NCBI RefSeq assembly: GCF_024347195.1
Contig: NZ_AP025281.1
Span: forward strand, 868,001-932,000
DNA length: 64,000 nucleotides
Reading direction: 5' to 3'
Origin: Aliamphritea hakodatensis
Lineage (GTDB): Bacteria > Pseudomonadota > Gammaproteobacteria > Pseudomonadales > Balneatricaceae
Shown piece after piece: positions 43,832-52,431 of the stretch; position 1 is the stretch's first letter; the number at the start of each line of letters is the position of its first letter. The notes under the pieces are model-generated. The model saw nothing but the letters and a program-made list of their open reading frames with translations, searched no databases and was not told the DNA's origin. The translations under genes and the position numbers were made by a program.

Positions 43832-45655
43832 TTAATGATCGTCCAGGAAGCCGCGCAGGTGGTCTGAACGGCTTGGGTGGCGAAGCTTGCGAAGGGCTTT
43901 CGCTTCGATCTGACGGATACGTTCACGGGTTACATCAAACTGCTTACCAACCTCTTCAAGGGTGTGGTCAGTGTTCATATTGATACCGAAACGCATACGT
44001 AACACTTTGGCTTCACGGGCTGTCAGGCCAGCCAGAACTTCCTTGGTTGCTTCGCGCAGGCCTTCGCCGGTTGCAGAGTCAACAGGTGAGTCAATGGTTA
44101 CGTCTTCAATGAAGTCACCCAGGCTTGAGTCTTCGTCATCACCGATTGGGGTTTCCATTGAGATAGGTTCTTTAGCGATCTTCAGAACCTTGCGAATCTT
44201 ATCTTCAGGCATATCCATACGTTCAGCCAGTTCTTCAGGGGTAGGTTCGCGACCCATTTCCTGCAGCATCTGACGTGAGATACGGTTCAGCTTGTTGATG
44301 GTTTCGATCATATGTACCGGAATACGGATAGTACGTGCCTGGTCAGCAATCGAGCGGGTGATTGCCTGACGGATCCACCAGGTTGCGTATGTGGAGAATT
44401 TATAACCGCGACGGTATTCAAATTTATCCACTGCTTTCATCAGACCGATGTTACCTTCCTGGATCAGATCCAGGAATTGCAGACCCCGGTTGGTGTACTT
44501 TTTGGCGATCGAGATTACCAGACGCAGGTTGGCTTCCACCATTTCCTTTTTCGCGCGACGGGCACGTGCTTCACCGATTGACATGCGACGGTTAACGTCT
44601 TTCATCTCGTTCAGTGTCAGATGGATATCGCCTTCAATCTGGATCAGTTTTTTCTGCGCGCGCTTGAGTTCAATTTCATGGCGCTTCAGTGCAGGCGCAT
44701 AGGCTGCATCTGAATTGATCAGGTTCTGAAGCCATTCAGTGTTGGTTTCATTACCCGGGAATTCTTTAATAAACTGGCGACGTGGCATTTTTGCACGCTG
44801 GGTGCAAATCTGCATGATCATACGTTCCTGGCGGCGGATACGGTCAATCGCGCTGCGGACGTTATCAACCAGCATGTCGTAGTAACGCGGAGCCAGCTTG
44901 ATTGGAGAGAACGCATTGGTCAGTTCGTTGAATGCTTTAGCGGCAGCTTTGCTGTCGCGGCCCTGGCTTTCAGCTGCTTTCAGATAGGTGATGTAAGTAC
45001 TGCGTACCAGATCGAAACGGCGTTTTGCTTCTTCCGGATCAGGACCACGTTCTTTTTCTTCGTCATCATCGTCGGAGTCATCATCGTCAGAGTCTGCATC
45101 AGCAACCGGCTGAGGCGCGGCCGTCGGGATTTCGTTACCTTCATCCGGATCGATATAACCACTGAAGATATCACTCAGGCGGCCTTCTTCTTCCAGGGTA
45201 GCGTCGTATGCGCCCAGAATCGCTTCTACTGAACCTGGGAACGCAGCCAGGCCGGACATGACTTCACGAAGGCCTTCTTCGATGCGTTTTGCGATCTCAA
45301 TCTCGCCCTGGCGGGTCAGCAGTTCTACTGTGCCCATTTCACGCATGTACATACGGACAGGGTCAGTGGTGCGACCGGCGTCAGATTCTACAGCAGCCAG
45401 TGCTGCGACTGCTTCTTCGTCTGCTTCTTCAGCTGTATCGCCTTCGGTCATCAGCAGGGTATCGGCATCAGGTGCTTCCTGAGATACAGAAATACCCATG
45501 TCGTTGATCATGCGAATAATGTCTTCGACCTGATCCGGATCGGCAATATCTTCTGGCAGATGGTCATTGACCTCGGCGTATGTAAGGTAGCCTTGCTCCT
45601 TACCGCGTGCGATCAGTTCCTTGAGGCGTGACTGCTGCTGGGAGGTGTCTGACAT
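43832..45655 (-). CDS. rpoD: RNA polymerase sigma factor RpoD (sigma-70)
   Basis: The 607-residue primary sigma factor has region 1.1 (about 1-80), an acidic non-conserved stretch (Asp-rich run near 190-200), region 2 with the -10 binding core (DLIQEGNIGLMKAVDKFEYR and the GYKFSTYATWWIRQAITRSI block), region 3 and region 4 with the -35 helix-turn-helix (HTLEEVGKQFDVTRERIRQI). It directs most transcription. It is the last protein gene of the rpsU-yqeY-dnaG-rpoD macromolecular synthesis block and is followed by tRNA-Met, as in pseudomonads. A perfect TATAAT lies at 45704-45699 on its strand in the gap behind dnaG, a possible own promoter. Confidence 0.98.
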   Translation of the reverse strand: MSDTSQQQSRLKELIARGKEQGYLTYAEVNDHLPEDIADPDQVEDIIRMINDMGISVSQEAPDADTLLMTEGDTAEEADEEAVAALAAVESDAGRTTDPVRMYMREMGTVELLTRQGEIEIAKRIEEGLREVMSGLAAFPGSVEAILGAYDATLEEEGRLSDIFSGYIDPDEGNEIPTAAPQPVADADSDDDDSDDDDEEKERGPDPEEAKRRFDLVRSTYITYLKAAESQGRDSKAAAKAFNELTNAFSPIKLAPRYYDMLVDNVRSAIDRIRRQERMIMQICTQRAKMPRRQFIKEFPGNETNTEWLQNLINSDAAYAPALKRHEIELKRAQKKLIQIEGDIHLTLNEMKDVNRRMSIGEARARRAKKEMVEANLRLVISIAKKYTNRGLQFLDLIQEGNIGLMKAVDKFEYRRGYKFSTYATWWIRQAITRSIADQARTIRIPVHMIETINKLNRISRQMLQEMGREPTPEELAERMDMPEDKIRKVLKIAKEPISMETPIGDDEDSSLGDFIEDVTIDSPVDSATGEGLREATKEVLAGLTAREAKVLRMRFGINMNTDHTLEEVGKQFDVTRERIRQIEAKALRKLRHPSRSDHLRGFLDDH

Positions 45656-45869
45656 AAGTGCCCTTCATGATGATGACAGAGTGAAAAATTAGCCCGATAT
45701 TATAGCGACAGACCGTTGTGATTACTACCGATATACTCGGTTGGATCGTATCAAAGTGGTTAAAAAGTTTACGATTTTTGCTGTTTAATTCAGGTGCCGG
45801 AAATACTTTATCCGCGCCTCTGATTAAGCATAGTAAATAGATGGGGGTAATGCTCAATAGTTCAAGGGG

Positions 45870-47858
45870 TTAGCGCCCGGATCTGCTGGAATGTTGTTGC
45901 ATTAAAAGCTGGTTCAGACGCTGATTATCTTCAGCTGAACGCTGTTTTAATGATTTCAGCTCATCAATCTGCTGATCAATGCTGCGCTCCTGTAAGCGTT
46001 GCAGAGAGTCACTGAGAACATTTTGTGCACTGTCCGTATTCTGAATCGGTTCCAGATGGGAAATTTCGTTGAGTGTGTGCAGGTAGCCAGCCAGTTCCGG
46101 GTCCGACTCCCAGTCGACAAACAGCATTCCCAGTGTGGCATCAGGTGTCACGCGCAGGTAGTCGACTAACCGGTAAAGCAGCAGCTCGGTCTGGCTGTTG
46201 CTCTTGGCGAGAAAGTCGAGTTCGCAGCCGTTTGCCAGATGGGGCGCATGTAGCAGTATAGAGATGGCGCTGCTCGCCGGTGTAATCCGGATGTTCAGGT
46301 CCTGTGGGGGACGGAACTCCTGTTTGTCCTGACGGAAATTCTTGTTCTTGAACTTGCCTTTTCCTTTGTTGCCCCGGCCTTTTTTCTTTGCAGAAAAGTC
46401 ACCGTTACCCTGATGGTTATTGTCATAACCTGAGTAATCGTTTTCGTAATAGCTGCCGCCCTGATCATATTCCGGTTGCGGATAATCATCATATTGCATG
46501 GCGGGTTCATAGTCGTAGCTTTGAGAGGCCGGTTGCTGGGGCGTTTTTGTTGCTTCCTGCAGGTTGGTAATGCTGTTCAGCTGCTCGAAGCTGAGCCCGG
46601 TCAGTTCGCTGATCTTTTCCTGCATCATTTGTTGGAGAATGCTTGGTTGCATCAGTTGAATCATTGGCAGTGCCTGATTACTGAAGCTGGCGCGGCCGTC
46701 GAGGCTGTTCAGGTCAGCATCTTCTCCTAGGGTGCGGAAGAAAAAGTCCGACAGAGGCAGTGCTTCCTGCAGGCGTTGCTCAAAATTTTCAGTGCCTTCC
46801 TGCCGAACCAGGCTATCCGGATCTTCACCGTCCGGTAAAAACAGAAAGCGGGCCTGTTTGCCATCGGTAATGACCGGTAACGTAGTTTCCAGCGCGCGGC
46901 TGGCTGCCTTGCGGCCGGCCTGATCGCCATCGAAACAGAAGATGACTTCATCGACCATTTTGAAAATGCGTTCCAGATGCTGGGCCGTGGTTGCGGTACC
47001 CAGAGTGGCAACCGCATAGCTGATGCCGTACTGAGCGAGACCTACGACATCCATATAGCCTTCGACAATGATCAGTTTTGTCAGCTGCTGATTAAACTTG
47101 CGGGCTTCATAGAGGCCGTAAAGCTCGCGGCTTTTATGGAAGGTTTCGGTTTCCGGTGAGTTCAGGTATTTGGGTTTTTCATCTCCAAGTACCCGGCCAC
47201 CGAACGCAATAACCCGGCCCCGCATATCGCGGATAGGAAACATGATCCGGTCGCGAAAACGGTCGTAGTAGCGATCGCTTTCTTCTTTGTGGATCAGCAT
47301 GCCGGCCTGCTCCAGCCGGGGCTTATCTGCCTCGGTCTGGGTCAGCTTTTTCAGCAGGTTATCCCAGCCGGGCGGGGCGTATCCAATGCCGAAAAGAGCG
47401 GCAATCTTACCTGTCAGTCCCCGGCCTTTTAGATAGTCGACGGCTTTGGCTTTCTGGCTGTGTTGCTTAAGCTGTTCCTGATAAAAATCAGCGGCTTCTT
47501 CCAGCAGGGCAAAGATATCTTTACGCCGCAGTTCCCGCTGATGATCAACTCTGGATTCGTCCCGGGGGACTTCAACGCCAGCCAGTTTGGCAAGCTCTTC
47601 CACTGCTTCGGGAAAGCTCAGCCGGTCGTGTTCCATAATAAAGCCCAGAGCGTTGCCGCCGGCGCCACAGCCAAAGCAGTAATAAAACTGTTTTTCGTTG
47701 TTGACGGTAAACGAAGGGGATTTTTCTTTATGAAACGGGCAAAGGCCTGAGTAGTTTTTGCCGGTACGCTTGAGTTTTACCCGTGACTCGACAATGTCCA
47801 GCACATTAATGCGGGCGAGCAAATCATCAATGAAGGATTGTGGGATTTTTCCTGCCAT
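45870..47858 (-). CDS. dnaG: DNA primase DnaG
   Basis: The 662-residue primase makes RNA primers at the fork. It has the zinc-binding domain (GLCPFHKEKSPSF and YCFGCGAGG, about 38-65), the RNA polymerase/TOPRIM core (IIVEGYMDVVGL, EVIFCFDGDQAGR) and a C-terminal DnaB-binding helical domain (about 525-662). Between core and C-terminus lies an unusually long linker (about 438-520) first rich in Tyr/Asp/Gly/Gln and then in Lys/Gly. Position between yqeY and rpoD is conserved. Its stop is 212 bases before rpoD. Confidence 0.97.
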   Translation of the reverse strand: MAGKIPQSFIDDLLARINVLDIVESRVKLKRTGKNYSGLCPFHKEKSPSFTVNNEKQFYYCFGCGAGGNALGFIMEHDRLSFPEAVEELAKLAGVEVPRDESRVDHQRELRRKDIFALLEEAADFYQEQLKQHSQKAKAVDYLKGRGLTGKIAALFGIGYAPPGWDNLLKKLTQTEADKPRLEQAGMLIHKEESDRYYDRFRDRIMFPIRDMRGRVIAFGGRVLGDEKPKYLNSPETETFHKSRELYGLYEARKFNQQLTKLIIVEGYMDVVGLAQYGISYAVATLGTATTAQHLERIFKMVDEVIFCFDGDQAGRKAASRALETTLPVITDGKQARFLFLPDGEDPDSLVRQEGTENFEQRLQEALPLSDFFFRTLGEDADLNSLDGRASFSNQALPMIQLMQPSILQQMMQEKISELTGLSFEQLNSITNLQEATKTPQQPASQSYDYEPAMQYDDYPQPEYDQGGSYYENDYSGYDNNHQGNGDFSAKKKGRGNKGKGKFKNKNFRQDKQEFRPPQDLNIRITPASSAISILLHAPHLANGCELDFLAKSNSQTELLLYRLVDYLRVTPDATLGMLFVDWESDPELAGYLHTLNEISHLEPIQNTDSAQNVLSDSLQRLQERSIDQQIDELKSLKQRSAEDNQRLNQLLMQQHSSRSGR

Positions 47859-47955
47859 AGGACATTCGCCTGGGTAACCAATTACCGGGTATGTTAGCGG
47901 TTAAGGGAATGCTTGTCAGTAAGACTGGTCTGCCAGAAACGGGCTGGCAAAGGGC

Positions 47956-48405
47956 TCAGGAGGTCAGGCGGCTTTTAACCAGCTGGCTGATCGGACCCAT
48001 GTCGGCACGGCCCTGTACCTGCGGTTTAACCAGTGCCATTACTTTACCCATGTCCTGCATACTTTGTGCCTGGGAATCAGTGACAGCCTGATCAATGATG
48101 CTGATGAGCTCAGCTTCTGAAAGTGCCTGAGGCAGGAACTCTTTAATTACAACAAGTTCCTGCTTCTCAATATCGGCCAAATCATTTCGGTCAGCCGCTT
48201 CAAACTGGCTGATCGAATCGCGACGCTGTTTTTGCATTTTATCCAGCGTGGCGACAATACGGGCATCGTCAGGTGTAATCCGCTCATCGACTTCGATGCG
48301 CTTGATTTCAGCCAGAATCATACGGATGGTTGCCAGGCGATCTTTTTGCTTGGCGCGCATTGCAGCTTTCATCTCATCACTGATGCGTTGCTTCAGGTCA
48401 GACAT
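47956..48405 (-). CDS. yqeY: GatB/YqeY domain protein
   Basis: The 149-residue helical protein has the YqeY core: LKQRISDEMKAAMRAKQKDR, LATIRMILAEIKRIEVDER and LSEAELISIIDQAV. The domain is related to the tail of the amidotransferase subunit GatB; free-standing members may bind tRNA, but their role is not established. It lies between rpsU and dnaG on the same strand, as in many gammaproteobacteria. Confidence 0.92.
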   Translation of the reverse strand: MSDLKQRISDEMKAAMRAKQKDRLATIRMILAEIKRIEVDERITPDDARIVATLDKMQKQRRDSISQFEAADRNDLADIEKQELVVIKEFLPQALSEAELISIIDQAVTDSQAQSMQDMGKVMALVKPQVQGRADMGPISQLVKSRLTS

Positions 48406-48516
48406 CGTTGCTCCGTAGAAATTCTTAAGTGACTTTTCGATAGTAAAGTCAGGTCTTTTGCAGTTGCTCAGGACCTGACTTAATCCGTTGTCGCTATGCG
48501 ACGAACCCGCCGATGA

Positions 48517-48732
48517 TCAGTACAGACGTACGCGACGCTGGTTTTCGCGCTGAACTTTTTTCAGGTGGCGCTTTACAGCAGCAGCAGCTTTACGCTTACG
48601 AACAGAGGTTGGCTTCTCGTAGAATTCACGACGACGCACTTCAGCCAGTACACCTGCTTTTTCGCAAGAACGCTTGAAACGACGCAGAGCTACGTCAAAT
48701 GGCTCGTTTTCTTTAACTTTAACTGCTGGCAT
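48517..48732 (-). CDS. rpsU: 30S ribosomal protein S21
   Basis: The 71-residue basic protein matches S21 throughout: MPAVKVKENEPFDVALRRF at the start, then the CEKAGVLAEVRRREFYEKP core and an Arg/Lys-rich end (QRENQRRVRLY). S21 helps mRNA binding in the small subunit. It heads the rpsU-yqeY-dnaG-rpoD block. The upstream 266 bases to the divergent tsaD must hold both promoters. Confidence 0.98.
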   Translation of the reverse strand: MPAVKVKENEPFDVALRRFKRSCEKAGVLAEVRRREFYEKPTSVRKRKAAAAVKRHLKKVQRENQRRVRLY

Positions 48733-49010
48733 ATTAAATACCTTACCTTCCTTAAAAAATTTAATCTGATGTGGCCGAGTTTAGACTCAGCTGGCCAATA
48801 AGGGCGAACATTCTATTCTGATGCAATGGCACTGTAAAGGCTAAATGCGATGAAATCTTCTCTAAATTGAAGCATAATGGCGCCGCTTTTTATGCCGCTT
48901 GGGCAAAGTCCGCGGCATCTTACAGTAAAGTCCGGATAAGAGCAGGCTGAATTTGATTTTTTTGGCCTGAAAAGCATTTTTTAGTCATTTTTTAACCTGT
49001 GGAAGCCAGC

Positions 49011-50036
49011 ATGCGTGTATTGGGTATTGAAACTTCATGTGATGAAACCGGCGTAGCGATCTACGACACCGATAAAGGTTTATTGGGTGATGCTTTATAC
49101 AGCCAGGTGGCAATGCATGCTGAATATGGCGGTGTTGTGCCTGAACTGGCCTCCCGGGACCATGTGCGCAAACTGTTACCGCTGGTTCGCGAAACTTTGC
49201 AGCAGGCAGGCACGACGCCTGAGCAACTGGATGCAGTCGCTTACACCGCAGGCCCGGGGCTGATTGGGGCGCTGATGGTCGGTGCCGCAACCGGCCGGGC
49301 GATGGCACTGGGCTGGGGGATTCCTGCGCTGGGTGTACATCATATGGAAGGACACCTGCTGGCGCCTATGCTGGAGGAGACGCCGCCGGCGTTTCCGTTT
49401 GTGGCGTTGCTGGTTTCCGGCGGCCACACCCAGTTAGTCCGGGTAGACGCTATCGGTGAGTACAGTTTACTCGGTGAGTCACTGGATGATGCCGCCGGTG
49501 AAGCCTTTGATAAGGCTGCCAAGATGTTGGGGCTGGCGTATCCGGGCGGGCCGGAAGTTGCCCGTATGGCTGAGCTGGGCGACCGTAGCCGGTTTCGTTT
49601 TCCCCGGCCGATGACCGATCGTCCCGGTCTGGATATGAGTTTCAGCGGGTTAAAAACCTTTACGTTGAATACCAGCAACAAACTGCGGGTAGATGGAGAG
49701 CTGGCAGAGCAGGATCAGTATGATATTGCCGCGGCCTTTGAAGAAGCCGTAGTAGAAACCCTGGCAATCAAATGCCGCCGGGCCCTTCAGCAGACAGGCT
49801 TTAAGCAGTTGGTGATTGCCGGTGGAGTAAGTGCTAACCAGCGTTTACGCCGTAAGCTGGGTGATATGGTAGCCAAAGAAAAGGCTGAGCTTTTCTATGC
49901 TCGCCCCCGTTTCTGTACCGATAATGGTGCGATGATTGCCTTTGCCGGCGCGCAACGCCTACTGGCTGGCCAGCAAAGTGACCTGACCATCCTGGCTCAG
50001 CCACGCTGGCCGCTGGACACTCTGCCGGGTATCTGA
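49011..50036 (+). CDS. tsaD: tRNA threonylcarbamoyladenosine transferase subunit TsaD
   Basis: The 341-residue ASKHA-fold protein transfers the threonylcarbamoyl group to A37 of ANN-reading tRNAs, working with TsaB and TsaE. Motifs: VLGIETSCDETGVAIYD, the iron-binding HHMEGH, LVSGGHTQLV, GEAFDKAAKMLGL and FSGLKT. ATG at 49011 has GGAAG 5 bases upstream; a GTG at 48999 is in frame but less likely. Divergence from rpsU is the classical arrangement. Confidence 0.96.
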   Translation: MRVLGIETSCDETGVAIYDTDKGLLGDALYSQVAMHAEYGGVVPELASRDHVRKLLPLVRETLQQAGTTPEQLDAVAYTAGPGLIGALMVGAATGRAMALGWGIPALGVHHMEGHLLAPMLEETPPAFPFVALLVSGGHTQLVRVDAIGEYSLLGESLDDAAGEAFDKAAKMLGLAYPGGPEVARMAELGDRSRFRFPRPMTDRPGLDMSFSGLKTFTLNTSNKLRVDGELAEQDQYDIAAAFEEAVVETLAIKCRRALQQTGFKQLVIAGGVSANQRLRRKLGDMVAKEKAELFYARPRFCTDNGAMIAFAGAQRLLAGQQSDLTILAQPRWPLDTLPGI

Positions 50037-50040
50037 GTTC

Positions 50041-50631
50041 TCAGGCTTTTTTCAGTAACTGGCTGATATTCTGATGATGACTGGCAAACAGGATGCAGGA
50101 TATCAGCAGGCTGAGCAGTAGCCACTGAGGGGCAAGCAGCCAGGCAAACAGGGGAGTGAGCAGCGCCATGCCCAGCGCCGCCAGTGCGGATACTTTTAAC
50201 AGTCCGATCAGTGCGAGCCAGCAGACTGCCTGTGCCAGCCCCAGGTGCCAGTCTAATGCCAGGCAGGCACCCACTGTCGTGGCAACACCCTTGCCGCCGC
50301 GGAACCGCAGGAAGACTGACCATATATGACCGCCCAGTACGGCGAGTACTGCCAGCGCCATCCAGACACTTGTTACAGCATTCGCGGATAACAGATATTG
50401 CGCCACCCCGATAGCGATCAGGCCTTTAAGCAAGTCGCCGGCCAGCGTCATCACTGCTGCTGCTTTGTTGCCAACTCTCAGTACATTGGTGGCGCCGGGA
50501 TTACCTGAGCCTTTCTGGCGGGGATCGCTGATTTGCATGCAATGACAGACGATAACTGCAGTGGGGACAGAACCCAGCAGATAAGCGGCCAGCAAGATTG
50601 CAATATTGGTAGCGATATCAGGGCTGTTCAT
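50041..50631 (-). CDS. plsY: Glycerol-3-phosphate acyltransferase PlsY
   Basis: The 196-residue inner-membrane enzyme acylates glycerol-3-phosphate from acyl-phosphate, the first step of phospholipid synthesis. It has five predicted helices and the three family motifs: GSVPTAVIV with GSGNPGATN, GHIWSVFLRFRGGKGVATT, and HHQNISQLL near the end. It is convergent with tsaD (4 bases between stops) and divergent from folB. Confidence 0.95.
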   Translation of the reverse strand: MNSPDIATNIAILLAAYLLGSVPTAVIVCHCMQISDPRQKGSGNPGATNVLRVGNKAAAVMTLAGDLLKGLIAIGVAQYLLSANAVTSVWMALAVLAVLGGHIWSVFLRFRGGKGVATTVGACLALDWHLGLAQAVCWLALIGLLKVSALAALGMALLTPLFAWLLAPQWLLLSLLISCILFASHHQNISQLLKKA

Positions 50632-50923
50632 GGTCAGAACCGGTATTCATATGTTGTCCTATATACCGTGAATTGTGGAAAGATACAAACAGCTTGCCGG
50701 GATTTAGCGCATTATTCCGGATGCGGACGGTTTGGTATTTTCCGGTTTAGTATCAATGATGCGGGGCGGAAATAAGCAAGCTTCTGACCGCCAGACGTAA
50801 TACACTGCCCGTATAACAGTATTGACATCCTGATGCCCTGTGTTGACTATCAGGTCATCCGGATATGCACTGCATTGACACATATTTTTTTAATTTGATT
50901 TATCAACAGGTTACAAAATTGTA

Positions 50924-51280
50924 ATGGATATTGTTTATATTAAAGGTCTGGAGATTGAAACCATTATCGGTATTTACGACTGGGAACGGGAGATCCGCCA
51001 GCGTGTGGTACTGGATATTGAGATGGGGACCGATATCCTGTCAGCGGCTTCCAGCGAAGATGTGGATAACACGCTTAACTACAAAACTATCTCTGAACGG
51101 TTAATCGATTTTATTGCCAACAGTGAGTTTCAGTTGATCGAAACCATGGCTGAGGAAGTGACCAGGATTCTTGCCAACGAGTTTGGCGTGCGCTGGGTGC
51201 GTTTGCAGCTGGGTAAACCGGGGGCAGTACCGGCGGCTCAGGATGTGGGTATCATTATTGAGCGGGGAGAACGTTTTTAA
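50924..51280 (+). CDS. folB: Dihydroneopterin aldolase
   Basis: The 118-residue enzyme converts dihydroneopterin to the hydroxymethyl pterin for folate. Family motifs: IYIKGLEIETIIGIYDWERE, LNYKTISERL, ETMAEEVTRILANEFGVRW and the LQLGKPGA segment with the catalytic Lys. Its stop overlaps the folK start by one base, so the two consecutive folate steps are co-translated. No strong ribosome site precedes it. Confidence 0.95.
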   Translation: MDIVYIKGLEIETIIGIYDWEREIRQRVVLDIEMGTDILSAASSEDVDNTLNYKTISERLIDFIANSEFQLIETMAEEVTRILANEFGVRWVRLQLGKPGAVPAAQDVGIIIERGERF

Positions 51281-51789
51281 TGGCAAAAGTATTCGTCAGT
51301 ATCGGCAGCAATCAGGATCGTGAGCACAATATTAGCGGCGGTCTGGATGCTTTGCAGGCAACATTCAGTGAGTTGCGCTTGTCGCCGGTCTATGAAAGTG
51401 ATGCTGTCGGTTTTGACGGTGCACCCTTTTATAATCTGGTGGCTGAGTTCACGACTGACCTTGAACTGGCGGCGCTGAATGCGACGCTGAAAGACATTGA
51501 AGATCAGCATGGCCGTTGCCGCAAGAGTGACAGCCTGGGCAGGACGCTGGATATTGATATCCTTACTTATGATAATCTCATCGGTGATTTTAACGGTGTT
51601 CAGTTGCCCCGTGCCGAAGTGCTGGTGAACAGCTTTGTATTGCGGCCTTTGGCAGAACTGTCGCCAAAATCACGTCATCCTGAGTCCGGTGAAACCTATC
51701 AGGACTTATGGCGGGACGCTGATAAGGACAGGCAGCCGTTAGCGGCGGTGGACTTTATCTGGCAGGAAAAACAGCTTTCAGCGGTTTAA
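51280..51789 (+). CDS. folK: 2-amino-4-hydroxy-6-hydroxymethyldihydropteridine diphosphokinase
   Basis: The 169-residue enzyme diphosphorylates the pterin made by FolB. Motifs: VSIGSNQDREHN at the start, the FYNLVAEFTTDL strand, GRTLDIDILTYD with the metal-binding Asp pair, and LPRAEVLVNSFVLRPLAE. It belongs to the shorter, more divergent HPPK branch often found as folB-folK neighbour in gammaproteobacteria; a second copy may exist elsewhere. Confidence 0.92.
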   Translation: MAKVFVSIGSNQDREHNISGGLDALQATFSELRLSPVYESDAVGFDGAPFYNLVAEFTTDLELAALNATLKDIEDQHGRCRKSDSLGRTLDIDILTYDNLIGDFNGVQLPRAEVLVNSFVLRPLAELSPKSRHPESGETYQDLWRDADKDRQPLAAVDFIWQEKQLSAV

Positions 51790-51822
51790 AAAATCAGTTA
51801 ATTCGGCTTAGGGAGTGGCGTT

Positions 51823-52419
51823 ATGGATCTGACAACCATTATCAGCATTGTTGTTGCAGTGATTGTTATTGGCTATCTGATTGCAGTGTTTAACAGTCTG
51901 GTCAGCCTGCGTAACCGGCATCAGAATGCGTTTTCGCAAATAGATGTGCAGTTAAAGCGCCGCTATGACCTGATACCAAATCTGGTGGAAACGGCTAAGG
52001 GGTATCTCAAGCACGAGCGTGAAACGCTGGAAGCGGTTATCAGTGCCCGGAATCAGGCCCGGGCAGGGCTGGACAGTGCTATGGCCAGTGCTCAGAGCGC
52101 CGGCTCACTGCAACAGCTGGGCATGGCTGAGTCCGGTTTACAGGCTGCGCTGGGACGCTTTAATCTGGTGGTTGAAGATTACCCAGAGCTGAAAGCCGAC
52201 GGTCAGATGCAGCAGTTAAGCGAAGAGCTTACGTCGACCGAGAACCGCGTTGCGTTTGCCCGTCAGGGATTTAACGATGCGGTGACCGATTACAACGAAT
52301 ATAAACAGAGTTTTCCACCGGTGATTCTGGCAGGCCTGTTTGGTCATAAAGCCGATGCCAGTTTGCTGGAAATGGCCGACCGGGAACAGATCCAGAAAGC
52401 ACCTGAAGTCAGCTTCTGA
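51823..52419 (+). CDS. LemA family protein
   Basis: The 198-residue protein has one N-terminal membrane helix (about residues 3-25) and the LemA helical domain: the FNSLVSLRNRHQNAFSQIDV stretch, LKRRYDLIPNLVETAKGYLKHE, ENRVAFARQGFNDAVTDYNE. The bulk is predicted to lie in the periplasm as a helical bundle. LemA genes are often next to M48 peptidases, as here (12 bases apart), which suggests a common membrane complex; the exact role is not known. GGGAG precedes the ATG. Confidence 0.92.
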   Translation: MDLTTIISIVVAVIVIGYLIAVFNSLVSLRNRHQNAFSQIDVQLKRRYDLIPNLVETAKGYLKHERETLEAVISARNQARAGLDSAMASAQSAGSLQQLGMAESGLQAALGRFNLVVEDYPELKADGQMQQLSEELTSTENRVAFARQGFNDAVTDYNEYKQSFPPVILAGLFGHKADASLLEMADREQIQKAPEVSF

Positions 52420-52431
52420 CGCTAAAGCCGG

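Noticed and set aside
50815..50905. Several TTGAC elements upstream of folB as FNR boxes or a strong promoter
   Set aside because: They lack matching second half sites and no -10 box lies at a proper distance, so neither call is supported.
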